64,000 nucleotides of DNA from Physcia stellaris (Eukaryota > Ascomycota > Lecanoromycetes > Caliciales > Physciaceae), in assembly GCA_018902385.1 (NCBI GenBank), contig JABSSW010000004.1:1-64000 (forward strand), in the 5' to 3' direction. Shown piece after piece: positions 45,731-58,631 of this stretch (the first letter of the stretch is position 1; the number at the start of each line of letters is the position of its first letter). The notes below the pieces were generated by a model, which saw only the letters and a program-made list of their open reading frames with translations, ran no database searches and was not told the DNA's origin. Both the position numbers and the translations under genes were made by a program.

Positions 45731-48700
45731 TGATTTAATGTATTGTTTAACGCACGAATATTGTTGATGTTTCAACGCATGTTGCTTTTGTGATTTGACG
45801 TATTAGCTGAAAATTCGCAAATTTTCGTCGATAATGTGCAGCGAAATTTTTTCGCAAATTTTTCGTCGATATCGTGCAACGAAATTTTTTTTTTTGCAGC
45901 GAAATTTCTGTCATGTTTATACATTTGCACAACGCATGTTTCATCGCAAATGATCGTCGAAACATGAAATCAATGATCGAAAAAAAATTTTACATTCGAT
46001 TGTTTAAATTTGAATGAATTTGACAAAAAATCAAAAATTTTATTTCAATTATAAAAAAAATGAATGATGATGAAATTAAATTTGAAAATTGTAATAAAAT
46101 TTTTGATGTTTTGAAATGAACAAATTTCAATGAATTTGAATGAACATCAATGAATTTGAATGAACATGTGTCGCAATGATTGAACAGCGAATTGTCGTAA
46201 TATTTGAAAAATGAACATTATATTTACAAAATGTGACTGTAAAATAAAATGACTAAATAAAATTAATGAATACATTGAGTGTGAAATGCTGATTTTCGTC
46301 GCATAATGATTGACACAATGTAAAAATTATTGAATGTCGCATCGAATTTATATATCAGAATAAAAAATCAATAATCATTGAAACAAAATCGACTGATTAA
46401 TTTAACGATACGAATTGTAAATAAACACTTTTCATTCATAAAATCGTTGATTCGAATCGTATGATGAACAAATGAACAAAATGCAATTGAGATTTCATTC
46501 ATGAAACTAAAAGTCAAAACGTAATCGTAAAACAAAATCTGACGATGAATTTCGATTTGAAACATTTGTTTGACTAATTGAAAATTCTCGCTAATATATG
46601 ATGTATAACAGACAATAAACATTACTTTTTTGATTTGACAATGTTGAAAAACAAAATTTCGAATTGAAAATCAGAATTTCGTGCTGAAAATCAAAATTTC
46701 GATGCACAAAACACGAAACTGAAAAAAAAAATGATCGAAATGTTTGATTGAACAATGATGATTGCGAAAACGTAATTGAAAATGAAAAATCATGACAAAA
46801 TACGAACGATGTGATCGTATGAATTAATGTCGAAAAAAATTGTGACAAAATAAAAACGAAATGATCGTATGAACGAAAAAATTGAAAAAAAAAAAAAAAA
46901 AAAAAAAAAAAGAAGAAATTGAAAAAAAAGAAAAAGAAATTGAATGAATTTCGCAAAAGAAAAAATTTTATACAATTGTTAATAAATTTTTCGTTGATTG
47001 AAATTTGATATCACTCATTTCTTCGTGCTGAAAAAAAAAACTCGTTTCATCGTGACGAAAAATCTCGATCATTTCTCGACGTATGTGAAATTTACGACGT
47101 GATGAAAATTTCAGAAACGCGTTGAATCGTGTCAAAAACACGTTTTTGAAATTCAGAATTTCGTATCACAATTCATCGTCGTGATGATGAAAAAGACATC
47201 GTCTAAAAAAATAAAAATGATGAAAAAAATTGAAAAATAAAAAAAAAGACGAAAAATTGATCGACGATGCGAAATCAAATTTCGTTATATTTTCAATTTC
47301 AACATCACGATTTCACGATCGTGAAACATTTTTTCATATGATGAAAACATTTGTTTGAATCATTAAATCACTCATTTGTTTAAAAGATTATTTGAATGAA
47401 ATTCACAAATAAAATTGTCGATATTCGTACGAGTAAAAATTCTGAATGATCGATTAATTCGACAATGTTGCATACACTTTATATTCAACAACAATGAAAC
47501 AACGATAATGTGTTTCTGTTACGTCATTTAGAATTTGATATGTTTGCAAAAAAAATCGTTTTGATTTCATATATCACATTACGATCAACGAAATCAACAG
47601 AGCGACGATTTAATGCATACATCATTGTTTGTGTACGATTTAAGTCGCTTCATATTTAAACAATGAAATTGTTTGTATATTTTTTCAATTTTTCGAGTTT
47701 TTGATATTTTTGACGTTTGATTAAAAACAATTTTTTTACAATTTCGTGTATAACGAAATATGCAATAAAATCGCTTTTCATAACAAAATTTCTTTATACA
47801 TAATCATTGAAAAAACGTTCAAACGTTCAAACGTCGAATTTCATTTTCATGCGTCGCACGCGTTTATTTATATTTTCAAATGAATTCGTTTTTTCGTTTC
47901 ATACGTACGTTGATTTTTTTTTTTTCGAAAATAATATCAAAAAAACGATAAAAATTTCTCTACGACACGAAATCGTGATGTTGAGATTCGATTTTTATCA
48001 ATTTTCGAAAATTGATTTTTGAAATTTTTGCTTTTTCTGTGATAGAAACAACATTCGAAAATTCAAAAGCGAATCGTTCGATTTCGATATCAAAATCGAA
48101 ATCGTCGTAATTGTCATGTTGTTCAGATTGAAATGATTTCTCGTTCTGAAACAGAAATAATAAAAAATCGACGACGATTTCAACACGATTATTGATTGTT
48201 TCGTCGATTTCGTCGTTTTTTTTTTTGATAATTCGCAATTTACAAAAAACGTCAATCAACGTTTTTTGTTGAATGATCGTTGCGAAAAACATTGATTTGT
48301 AAACATTAAAAACGTTTTCACGTTTTTAATGTAAATTTTCGTGTTTTTTTGATGCAAAAAAAAAACGATGATGTTGACGAAAATCGAAAACATCATTTTT
48401 GCGATCGCGAATTTCATTCGCATCGAATTTACATCATAAATCAATTATCGATTTATATTGAATCAAAAAAAAAACATATTTAAAAAATATTTCGACGTTT
48501 TGTGTCGAAATTAACATTCGTCGCACGTTTCAAATTCGTTTTTGACGCGACGACAAACGAAAAAAATAAAATTCGATTTATTTTTTTCAATTTGAAAGCA
48601 ACGAATGCAACGTTCGTTCGTTGATCGATCAACAATTTGATATGTCATTAAATTTTGAATTACAAAATTAAAAATAAATTTATTTGAATGACAAACGTTT

Positions 48701-51017
48701 TCAATTTTTGCGAATGCGTTATATTTGCAATGATTCGATTGAAAATAATCAAAAATATTGTATAATCGTCGTATATATTGACAAATTGCGAACGTTTTTC
48801 AATCGAAAAAACAATGCGAAATTGAATCATTTTTTTGTCAATTTCAATTCGTTTTTTTTTTCATTTCAAAATTCACGACGACAACGTTGATTGAAAAAAC
48901 ATAATTTTCGTTAATCATTACAGTTCGTTAATATTCGTACGAATATCGCAACTTTTTGCATGCATTTACGAATGATCAAAAATCGAACGTTGTGCGACAT
49001 CGTGATGTTTGAAACAAAAAAAAAAATAAAAAAAAAAAAATATAAAAAATGATTTCAAAAAAAACGTTAATGAATTTCGATTTCGATTTCGATTTCATCA
49101 ACAACAACAACACATTATTGAATTTCGATTTTCTAACAATATGAAATTTTGAAAAAAATCATTTTGAATTACATGCGTGCACTTTGCATATTCAATATAA
49201 TAAAATTTCTCGTTGATGTTATTTTTCATTTATTCGTACGAATTAATCAAAAGAAAAAATAATAAAAGCAATGAAATTTTATCATGTTGCTCAATTATGA
49301 TAATCGATTCGAAAGAATTTTTTTGATCAAAAATCTGCTCGATTTTTTCCGTGAAACTAAACAGAAAATGAACAATTTGACGAGTACTTTTCATATCGAA
49401 TTATTAATAACGACGATTAATTTCTTTAACGATAATTTTGTCAATATCGTACGTTTTCGAATTAAAATCGTCATAACATATGTTTGAACGATGAATAAGT
49501 AATGATTTTATTTAACAAATGAAAATATTATGTTTCGTATGACAAAATGTTTGAAAAAAAAAACTCAAAATTCTGATGCGACAAATTTCGATATAACATT
49601 TCAATTATCAATCAGTTTGATCATCATTGATTCACATTTTACATTGCAAATTTCGATTCAAAAATCAAAAAATAAACATTCGATTTTCGAACGAATTAAT
49701 TTTAAAAAATATAAATGAATAATAATCACATTGAAAAAATAAAAAAATAATATTGAAACATTTTAGAATTGAAAATTTTGAAACGATAAATTTCGATGAC
49801 AATTTAATTATTTCATATTTTATTTTTTCGTTTTCTGTATATTTTTTGAAATTCTGTTTTTTTCATTTGACAAGTTAACAATGATTGCAATTTGTTTCAT
49901 GAAATTCACATCAATCATTGTACATTTTCGTACGAATGTTAGTTCGAAATCAAATGATATAAATATAAAATTATCATGTCTAATTACGATAAAAATGTGT
50001 CGCAATTCTGAAATTTGAATTCATTCAAACAGAACATAATCATTCAAAAACATACACATTGCGTAAACGATGATCATTACATTGCAACATTGCGTCAATT
50101 GAAACATTCAAAACAAAACTTTTTATTGATTATCGAAATATTAACGTTAACGTTACAAAAAAAACGAAATTTTAATCATACAATTTTTTTGTTAAACGAT
50201 TACTTTTCGAACGTTCTGATCATTTCTTCAATTCGATTTATCAAAACATATTGCTGAAATTCGAATTTTTCAGCGACATTGTCGCATTTTTGATCAACGT
50301 CATGACAATAAATGAAACATCGTTTGTCATGCTTTTGACAAATGCAACGAAAAAAAAAAAAAAAAATTTGCAATTACAAAAAATTTGTTTTTGTTTCGAC
50401 TTGAATTGATATTTCGTCAATTGTTTCATGATAATTTTCTGTGATTTGTCAAAAAAACTGTCTTTCATGAACTTGTTCAATTTCGAAACGAAAACGTCAA
50501 ATTTTTTGATCAAAAGTCGTCGACTCAATACATCAAATTTCGTTTGAATCGTATGCTGACGTGTAATCTTGATAATGCGCGTTATTCGTTCAAAAAATTG
50601 AATCGATTTGCTTTGACGACGCGATAGCGATCAAAAATAATGATTTTGACAATATTTTTCATCTTGAATTCATAAATCTTGATGTTTTTGTTGAACTTTT
50701 TGACTTGTTTTTTTTTGACAATAACAAAATGATGACGCAAATGCGCGAATATTAAATGAATTTCGATTTCGAAATCGTTTAAATGCACGAATTTTTGATT
50801 CGAATCGTGTTCATTATCATTGTCATTGTCATTGAATTTCGAATCATCACGACGTTCGACGATATTTGTGCGCGATTCAAAATCAGAAAAACGTAATTCA
50901 ACGATCGAAAAATCAAAAATTTCTGAAAAAATCAAGAAAAATTCAACAAAAAATTTCACAAAATTTGTCATTCGTGCGTCAAATATGAATACGTCAACAA
51001 AAAATTCGACACGAAAA

Positions 51018-51251
51018 AATTTGAAATTGATGAAATTGATTCAAAAAATTCGTTGCGATCGAAAATATAATCAAATTGCGACATCGCAAAAATAACTTTT
51101 CAAAAATCTGTGACAAAAAAATCAATGACAGAAAAATTTGAAATTGATGAAATTGATTCAAAAAATTCGTTGCGATCGAAAATATAATCAAATTGCGACA
51201 TCGCAAAAATAATTTTTCAAAAATTTGTGACAAAAAAATCAACGATAAAAA
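51018..51251. repeat. 117-bp tandem duplication inside the TIR element
   Basis: Two adjacent units with 117-bp spacing share TTGAAATTGATGAAATTG through GCGACATCGCAAAAATAA almost without change. A minus-strand reading gives a duplicated 39-residue segment. The sequence to the right (51236-51300) is a run of ATCAACGA(C/T)AAAAAA units. Confidence 0.8.
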
Positions 51252-53009
51252 TAAAAAAATCAACGATAAAAAAATCAACAACAAAAAAATCAACGACAAT
51301 GAAATCAACAATATTAAAATTTGCGACGTTTTTTTCGTTGTCAAATTCATTCTCAATGATCGCATTATGTTTGTCGAAATTTTGAATTTTCGTGAATCAA
51401 TTTTTTGTGTACATTTTTCGATCGTGTGTAAAATTTTCGTAAAACGACATTTTTATCGTGTTATGTTTTGCAACATTGATATCGAAAACAATTTATAAAA
51501 TGATTAATCAATAAATTCAAAAGCATTTTATCTTTGATAAATTTATTTCGAACAAATTTTGCGATCAATGATCGATGTTATGATTTTTCGTTCATTTATT
51601 CAACGTTTTCTTGACAATCTTGTTGACGTTTTCAATGAAATTTTGAAATTGAAAATGTTTGAATTTATCGTTGATGATGCGTACATCGTATCGTTTCAAA
51701 AAATACGCAAAATTTTTTTGAATTCAATTTCATTGTCGAATTGTACGATTTTCGAAAATTCGATTATTATGATGAAAAAAATTATCGTTTTCGCAACGAT
51801 TGTCGATTTTTTGTTGATGAATACTCGTAAATAAATAAATTTAAAAAAATAATTCTATTGACAAACGTTAACAAAAAATTCGAACATCGTCAATTAAAAC
51901 AATGAAAAAACAATTTACTTTGATGTGCAAAAATCAATTGTTCAATTCATTCGACTGATTACGAAAATTTATCAAATTCATTTGAATTCGTTTCATGACA
52001 AAATTGATTTTGATTTGTTTCAAAAATTTTTTGACGATAACAAAATTACTTTTTTGACAAATCGTGCAAATAATAAAAATATGATTGATTTTCGTTTGAA
52101 AAATGTCGTAATATTTGTCGCGTATAATAAATCAAATTCGATTTCGATCGTCGTGATTTTGATATTTGTCTTCATTCATGACAAATTGATAAATTCATTG
52201 AATTTCGACGATTCGTTTGAAATTCAATTTTGTTATTTTTTGTCGATTGTTTCATTGAAATTCGCGATAATACAATATATTTTTTATCAAAACGAAATTT
52301 CGTTTGACGCGATTTTTGAAATTGCGTTTCGTTTGATCGAAAATTTTGATTTGCGAATTTTTCAAATAATAACATATGATAAAAAAATTTAAAAATTTAA
52401 TTTGATTTTGTTGTCGAATTTGCGTAATCACGTCGTGATTTCAAATTCGATGCAATTGTGAACAATTTCATTCGAATCAAAAATGTAATAACTGTTTCGA
52501 CGATCGAAAAATTGAATAATTTCTGAAACTTGTTCGAAAAGTTGAATGATATTGAAAACTTGTTCGAACATCTTGAATTAAACAAAAAATAATAACGTGT
52601 AAACGTGAATTTGACAATTATCAATTAAATCGTCGAAAATCAAATAATCAAAAATGATCGAACATTCGAAAAACTCGAAACAAAACGCACATATAAAAAA
52701 ATTCGATCATTTTTCAATTATTGCTGTTTGCGTCATTTTTGTTTGTTGTTGTTTCAAAACTTTGTTTGTTATTTGTAAAAAATCGCGAAAACGACGAAAT
52801 ATTTTGATTTGTTGAAAACTCGAAACGATTTTAAACGTCATGATTGCAAATTGTAATTTGTCGAAAATTCGAAACGATTTCAAACGTCATGATTGCAATA
52901 TTCGAAACGACATCAACGATTTTCATTGCAAATTGCAAAATTTTCATGTGTTTTTTGTTTTAGTTCGTATGCGAAATTTTTGCGAAATAAAAGCAACAAT
53001 AATAAACAC

Positions 53010-53159
53010 GTTGATTTGACAATAAACGAAATGATTTGTCAATGATTTGAATATTGATCAATGAACGCGTTTATTGATCAACAGACGTTGATTGATAAAC
53101 GAACGACGTTGATTAATCAATGTTCGTCATTGGTCAATGAACGGGCACAGCTGCCCCAA
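53010..53159. repeat. Right terminal inverted repeat
   Basis: It is the inverted partner of 45587-45730. It includes three or four short internal copies of a TTGAT(C/T)AA(T/C)AAACG-like motif, giving the end a repetitive subterminal structure. Confidence 0.75.
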
Positions 53160-53906
53160 CCGCTTTATGTCTGGTCTGATGATCTGATCTGCATCTTTTA
53201 TCGATTCCACTTGGACATTCCGCTCCAATCACAGCAACACCTGGAGCGACCTATTGAAAGATCCTCACTCAGTGGCATACTGAGACCCGAAGTGCGCATT
53301 CGACAACACCAATGTTCGGCAGCTTTGCGAGAGTTTAGATGGTGTGCACCAATGTAGGTGCGTAACATAACTTCTCTTGGCATCGTACCTTCAGTGCCTG
53401 TAAGCCTGCATGCTTACAGCAAACGTACCACCTCACCAAGCAACCTCGACCGAGTACTGTCAGGTTAGAGAGATCTTTGAGGCGCGATCGTAAGCCCGCA
53501 CTTGTCTTCTCGCCATTGATGTAAATCGTGAATGACCTGACTTGGAGGCTCCAAAGGTATGTGTTCATGCCAAAGTTGATCTTGGCCATCCGGGCCGTTC
53601 TATCATGGAAAGCTTGAGGAAAACAACGAGGAGTCCTGATGGATACCATAAAGAACAGCTCGAATGATGAAAAGCCATGAGATCTGACATGATGATGATG
53701 CAGAGATGACGTGACCTACACTTGGTGATATTAGAAGCCTGCCGAATACTGATAATCTGTCCCGGACAAGGCTTAGGCTCTTCAGGTCTCTGTGTCGGTC
53801 GATAATTGAACTAGGTAGAAGTCTCGCACTCCCGCTGGCTTTCTACAGTCAGTAGTACTGTTGTGGGGCCATTACCATGAATGTGCATGTCAGATCTTGA
53901 TCACGG
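53160..53906. other. Island edge without a supported gene
   Basis: GC-balanced sequence directly right of the TIR element. Short open frames only; nothing recognised. Confidence 0.4.
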
Positions 53907-54329
53907 TCAAAAACTTCCACCATGATATTGTCGTGTCTCAATCACCCATTCTATCCCCCTACCTCGCCTACCTCCAGACTCACCATTTGGACCTGGCTTC
54001 TTATCGACTAACATCCTCACCCAGCATCTTCTCGTCCCATCAACTCGATACCACTCCCACTCCCACGTTGTCGGATACCCTGCCCGCAACCATGCCGCCC
54101 TCTTCTTGAAATAAAGCTCTATGTACTCTTTCGTCACGGGATGCATCTCGCGTCCAAACTGCCAGCCCACGATTCCAATCTGTATCGTTGGTGGTAGCGG
54201 ATTTACTCGTTCGGGATTCAGGTTGGGGATCATCCGAGAGAGGTGGAGGAAGAATCTGTAGAGATGGAATGCGCTGAGGGGATAGATCCCAGCATACCAT
54301 ATGAGCCTTGACGAATAGGAGGGCGCCGA
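53907..54329 (-). pseudogene. C-terminal part of a conserved fungal hypothetical protein, start missing
   Basis: The minus-strand frame is open from 54329 to a stop at 53907. It reads W-Y-A-G-I-Y-P, F-H-L-Y-R-F-F-L-H-L, I-G-I-V-G-W-Q-F-G-R-E-M-H-P-V-T, R-A-x-W-L-R-A-G-Y-P-T-T-W-E-W and D-G-T-R-R-C-W-V, which has the look of a conserved family in ascomycetes. Upstream a stop (54330-54332) interrupts the frame. An ATG at 54360 in another frame gives a short hydrophobic start (L-I-G-A-L-L-F-V-K-A). A frameshift near 54310 or an unrecognised splice acceptor would connect them. Function unknown. Confidence 0.5.
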
Positions 54330-54332
54330 TTA

Positions 54333-55287
54333 GGTGCTGTATCCGTCCCCACAACCGCATGATGCAAAGGTCAACAGTTGTGACTTCTGAAATTTATATT
54401 TAGATCATTAAGAGGGACCTCAGCCTCAGCTTCGCTCTTGCGGGTTATCACTTGCGGCGGGTCTGGGCATCATATACGCATCTGACGTTGATGCGGGATA
54501 TTTCGCTCATCATCGCTTGTTGGTAATTTCACTCGCCCCAGTCAGAATTGATTACGGAAAAAGGGATGAGTCACCCGTCACATGAAGGGTACCCGACCTC
54601 GAAACTCATAAAAAAAAACTGATAAGAATCAAGTGTTGAGACTCGACATATCTCCCTAATCGGGCTACCGTCTGTTCGTTCTTTTTTGGATGGACAATTG
54701 TGAGCTTGGGAGTATTCATCTCAAAATGAGATCGGCACCCAAAAATTCAAGAGCGAGTGATCCAACAGAAGTCTCTCGTGGGCTGGCAACTGCGCCAGCG
54801 GTCACCCGCGACTATGCGATGAGCGGAGATGGAATCGATTTCCAGCGACAGGAGAAGCTAGGTTTAGAGCTTGTTGCGGGAAGGAGTGCGAAAATGGCCG
54901 GGCAACGAAACGCTAGAATCGATAGGATTAGCCCTAACAGGCATGACATAGAGGCATTGATAAAACTCCTACATGGGATATGCAATTTGTACTCCGTACA
55001 TACTTACACCTCCATACCAACCACCCAATGAGACTATCCTTGAAGGCATTACATCAATCTATTTCGTACGTTTTGACGATGTGCTAGTTAGCCACTTTTC
55101 TGAGCTAATGATCAATTGGGCTTGGTGTCGCTTGCCGGACCGCGTATCCGATCCTACATTGCAGCCTTACAGTACCTTACAATCCGTTGTGTCCTCGACA
55201 TCTCGCAAATCATCAACGGGATACGACTCCTGTTAAGTCTTAGTTCCAGTCCAAATCCATCTTCAGTCAGCATAAAGGTGGCCGAAA
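54333..55287. other. Intergenic stretch upstream of the F-box gene
   Basis: No supported gene. A 113-codon open frame (54690-55031) has no recognisable features. The right part should contain the promoter of the 55288 gene; no TATA box is obvious. Confidence 0.4.
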
Positions 55288-56706
55288 ATGCATCTCATCG
55301 GTCTTCCGGACGAGCTCTTGACCCAGATTCTCGGAAACGATAACGAAGATGTGAACAGGCTCGACCACCATGATTACTTCAATCTATCATTAGCCAGCAA
55401 GCGGCTACAATCACTAGTCATTCCCCTACTTCATCGCTCCCTCGACATCCAGCTGGGCGCCTATGCTAACGCCGAGCCCAGCAAGACTCAAGCCTTCGCC
55501 TGCGAACGTCTGCTGAAAGAGCCTGAACTGGGATCATATGTCCGCAAGTTGAAAATTGAATGCATCCACGGACAGGACAATGGCGGTGAGGGCACGTGTC
55601 TAGACATCCTCCGTGTCACGCCCAACGTAGGAAATCTAGACCTCAGTCATTATCGCGCTTTTTCGAAGCCTTTTATCGAACGATTTACGAATCTTATCTG
55701 CACGGATCTCTATGCGAACCTAACCACGCTCAGCTTGTCGTCCTCTCCATGCGCCTGTCAGATAAGGCGTTTCTTCTCCATTCGAGGATTAAAGTGTCTC
55801 TCGCTTGGTTATTACAGTCGGTATTATGAAGAAGACTGTAAGAGTGATCACAGCGCGCTAGTGGACCCTCAGTCGAAAGATATAGGCGCCTCGAGCGTCT
55901 CCTATCTCTCACTCCAATCTTGGCAGCCCATGCCATCCCTCTCCCATATTTTGAGCCTCCCAAGGAAGCTCTTGAAGTTCGAGGGCTGTTGGAACCCCCC
56001 GGACATTACCTACAGCCCACTCAGCGTTTCCAAATTCCTGTCTCCACGCAAGGATACGCTAGAAGTCCTTGACATCACCGCATCGGTCGATAGATACGAC
56101 GATTACGAGCCGCAGGTGACTGACGGGACACTGGCGAACTTTGCGGAGTTCACGGCGTTGAGGGATCTCAGGTGCGACATTGACATCCTATTGGGAGATA
56201 GCATGGGGGTTCCAGAAGCCGGAACTCTGGCGGAGAGATTGCCAGCGCAGCTTGAGACTCTTACCGTGCGCCAGCTCCCCCGTCTCATCAGCAGATACGC
56301 CCACAAGCCTTATAGCATTAATTCCATGACAATGCTTGAGAAAAGCCTAGCTTTCGTGCGCTGCCTCTCCTGCGCAGCCCACCAGCGTCAACACCCTGCT
56401 TCCCTTCGCTCAATAATACTTCACGAGTCATCTTACATGCCTGGCCCCATGGAAGGGCCATACATGCGCCCTAAGCTGAAGCATATGCAATGGCGCGACG
56501 ACGAGAAAACGGCGTGGTGTGAACGAGGTCCCTTCCCGTTGTCGGAGGTTGGAATGAATCTGACTGTGCACTTGGTGTTCGTTGTAAGAGGGTGGATACA
56601 TAGACCAAAGGGCTCCGAGGCAATAAGAAAGCAAGAAGAAAAAGAGGCGAGAAGAGTCGAAGAGCTGGAGAGGGGGCTCAATGTGGATAGCAAAGATGGC
56701 TACTAG
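55288..56706 (+). CDS. F-box protein (472 aa), single exon
   Basis: The ATG at 55288 is followed closely by an F-box (residues ~3-50: L-P-D-E-L-L-T-Q-I-L ... D-Y-F-N-L-S-L-A-S-K-R-L ... L-L-H-R-S-L). The remainder has scattered leucine-rich segments (L-K-C-L-S-L, L-S-Y-L-S-L-Q, L-E-V-L-D-I, L-R-D-L-R-C, L-E-T-L-T-V) typical of degenerate LRRs in fungal F-box proteins, and a charged C-terminal helix (R-K-Q-E-E-K-E-A-R-R-V-E-E-L-E). Known members of this class recruit substrates to an SCF ubiquitin ligase through Skp1. The substrate is unknown. The gene looks intact and is the longest uninterrupted frame in the window. Confidence 0.85.
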   Translation: MHLIGLPDELLTQILGNDNEDVNRLDHHDYFNLSLASKRLQSLVIPLLHRSLDIQLGAYANAEPSKTQAFACERLLKEPELGSYVRKLKIECIHGQDNGGEGTCLDILRVTPNVGNLDLSHYRAFSKPFIERFTNLICTDLYANLTTLSLSSSPCACQIRRFFSIRGLKCLSLGYYSRYYEEDCKSDHSALVDPQSKDIGASSVSYLSLQSWQPMPSLSHILSLPRKLLKFEGCWNPPDITYSPLSVSKFLSPRKDTLEVLDITASVDRYDDYEPQVTDGTLANFAEFTALRDLRCDIDILLGDSMGVPEAGTLAERLPAQLETLTVRQLPRLISRYAHKPYSINSMTMLEKSLAFVRCLSCAAHQRQHPASLRSIILHESSYMPGPMEGPYMRPKLKHMQWRDDEKTAWCERGPFPLSEVGMNLTVHLVFVVRGWIHRPKGSEAIRKQEEKEARRVEELERGLNVDSKDGY

Positions 56707-57244
56707 GACCAGAATACCAAAAACCGAATGCACAATTGGTAACCCAACTTGGGAAATACATCAAATCTAGAATCTCATTCATGTCAATTTACCTGCCGAA
56801 TCCCAAAGACGGGTACCCTTGATTTGGTGCGTGATTTATATTTTTCATTAACACTCAATTTCGTGCGAGGGTTGACATAGGAATATATCCATGTTATTGG
56901 TTACGCTCCCATAATCACTGTGGAGGGACCCTTAGTAACGAGAGGGAGACGGCGAGGACAAGAGCGTGATAACCGTATGCAAACTACCGCATCTCTGCTA
57001 TAAACACCATGGGGTATCAGATTTTGCAGTATCCTGCAGATGCTCAAAACGGATGTTTCTTGCTTGCTATTCTTAGATTATCACTTCTACATCTCTTGAT
57101 CGGTTCTCCAAGGATAAAGGCTGCCGGAACGGTTCAAACACAAGATGACTTTGGCCAACTGCTCGTTCTGCGACTTCTAGTCGCCTTTAGCCTTGACCGA
57201 CATCTACATGTACGACCTCTGAGCTTGAGTCTCTATCAATGAAC
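56707..57244. other. Intergenic stretch between convergent genes
   Basis: No supported gene; a 77-codon open frame at 57009-57242 is probably chance. The terminators of the F-box gene and the methyltransferase pseudogene should lie here. Confidence 0.4.
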
Positions 57245-58279
57245 TCATACGGTTTGTACTTTGTTTTGATCAATCTGTCTCATGCCTATTGTGATCGCAG
57301 GGGCGGACGCAATCGCCGCATCTTCTTGAGCCTCTCTTGCAGCTTCTTCAATCCGCCGGCAATAGGCCGGTCCAGGCTTTGAGGGATCGCTATTACCCAT
57401 GACGGCAAAGCTCATCTCCTCGCCAAACATGAAGTGAATCTGCATCATCTGCATCAATAGCTCTGAAGGGGTTGGATAGCATTTGTGGAAGACTTCCTCA
57501 AATTTTGCTCTGCAAAGAAAGAAGTGTTGGGACCCAGCTAAGCGGCAAGATTAGCCTGGAGCTTTCGACGAGATAATTGAAACTGTCTTTCTTAGTGTCT
57601 GCATGGATAGACTTGATCCCAAAAGTTGAAGGATTGAGCTCCGACCATTGGAGGTAGCCTCCTGGCTCTGTTTGCTCACGAACATGCGAAGGTCAGTGTC
57701 TTCGCAAAGACAAGTAGTAGAAAGCATAGAACGAGACACTGACTTAACAAGGCGAACAGCTTCTCGAGTATGGAAGTTGGATCGCCATCTCTCACCACTG
57801 AGAGGAAAAGCCGAACATGAACGAAATCGTAAATTCCTTGAAGATCTTCAGGTATCGGCTTGTAAATGTCCAGACTCTTCAAAGATATATTGGCTGGAAG
57901 CCATTCTTTCGGAGGATACTGTTCAGTGGACGCGTCGAAGCCGTCGAGCCGAGCCAAGGGCAATTGACGGTGGATATTTATGAGCCAAATGTTGCCAATA
58001 CATCAATACTTGCGGCATTCATAGGGTGTGGTGACGCACCCAGTGCCTGTGCCGACGTCTGCTATCTTGTAGTCTGAGTCGTTCTTCGTATGTATCGCCG
58101 GATGGATGTTGTATCCTATCACGTCTCTCCAGAGGTGGTGCTGGAGGTTAAGCCGTTTACAATTTGAGCATACATCTCACATGCTACAACAGTGGTTATC
58201 GCCACCTTGATGACGAAACAAAGCTACGCCCAAGACAGTAGCGGTCAGGCGGTGACGAGGTATTAGACGATGAAGACAT
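57245..58279 (-). pseudogene. UMTA-like SAM-dependent methyltransferase with broken splice sites
   Basis: Exon 1 (58279-58206) encodes an N-terminus with P-P-D-R-Y-C-L-G-R. Next is R-L-N-L-Q-H-H-L-W-R-D-V-I-G-Y, then the SAM-binding motif A-D-V-G-T-G-T-G ending at a GTGCGT donor (58039). After it comes I-W-L...R-L-D-G-F-D-A-S, D-I-Y-K-P-I-P-E and F-V-H-V-R. Intron 1 should end with AG before 58153 but reads CG. Intron 2 should end with AG at 57992-57993 but reads AA. The next intron (donor GTCAGT, acceptor ACAG, near 57752-57672) is sound and yields K-P-G-G-Y-L-Q-W-S-E. A further frame break lies near 57510 before the C-terminus ends at 57245. Such enzymes methylate small molecules; this copy is probably non-functional. 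Confidence 0.68.
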
Positions 58280-58631
58280 CCTCAAAAGCTCTAGTATGAA
58301 GAAGACGAGGCCAATCCTCTTGACAAAGTCCGAGTCCACTGTAGACTGTTAATGGACATTAAGTACGTATGCAGAGTATGAGGTGCATTACTATTGTCAG
58401 CCCCGCTCTTGAAGTAAAAGTACGTGAAGGATTGGGCCCCAGGTAGCAATACTATCGTACCTTGCTGCAGTGGCGCAAAGCTTCGGAGTTTACTCTCGTA
58501 TCCTACCCAATGTCCGAGCCTCATTCCGATTACTTAAACAACGCGTCTCAGCCCATCATGCCATTCCTCGTACCTGGTCTGACTGACCACTTTTGCACCT
58601 ATCCACCCTCTCGACGCTTCCAGTCTTCATC

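Larger units (their letters stand above)
45587..53159. mobile_element. 7.6-kb DNA-transposon-like element with long terminal inverted repeats, heavily mutated
   Basis: The two ends are inverted copies. Left: TTGGGCTGCTGTGCCCGTT then CAT. Right, read inward: TTGGGGCAGCTGTGCCCGTT then CAT. Similarity continues for about 120-150 bp (shared ATTCAAATCATTGACAAAT) with internal repeats of a GTTCATTGATCAATAAAC type. The outermost ~20 bp keep GCCC and GGG; everything inside is CC/CT/AG/GG-depleted. No exact target duplication is visible; the flanks are GCGCTCCTG and CGCTTTATG. Long inverted repeats would suit a Mutator-like element, but no transposase motif can be read, so the superfamily is open. Confidence 0.7.

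Noticed and set aside
46885-46911. 27-base A run as a LINE poly-A tail
   Set aside because: It lies inside the TIR element amid other A-rich runs, with no target duplication or reverse transcriptase motif nearby.
58593-58631. Upstream start of the ICMT-like gene
   Set aside because: It would begin with TTG; the first ATG is at 58632 with good context.
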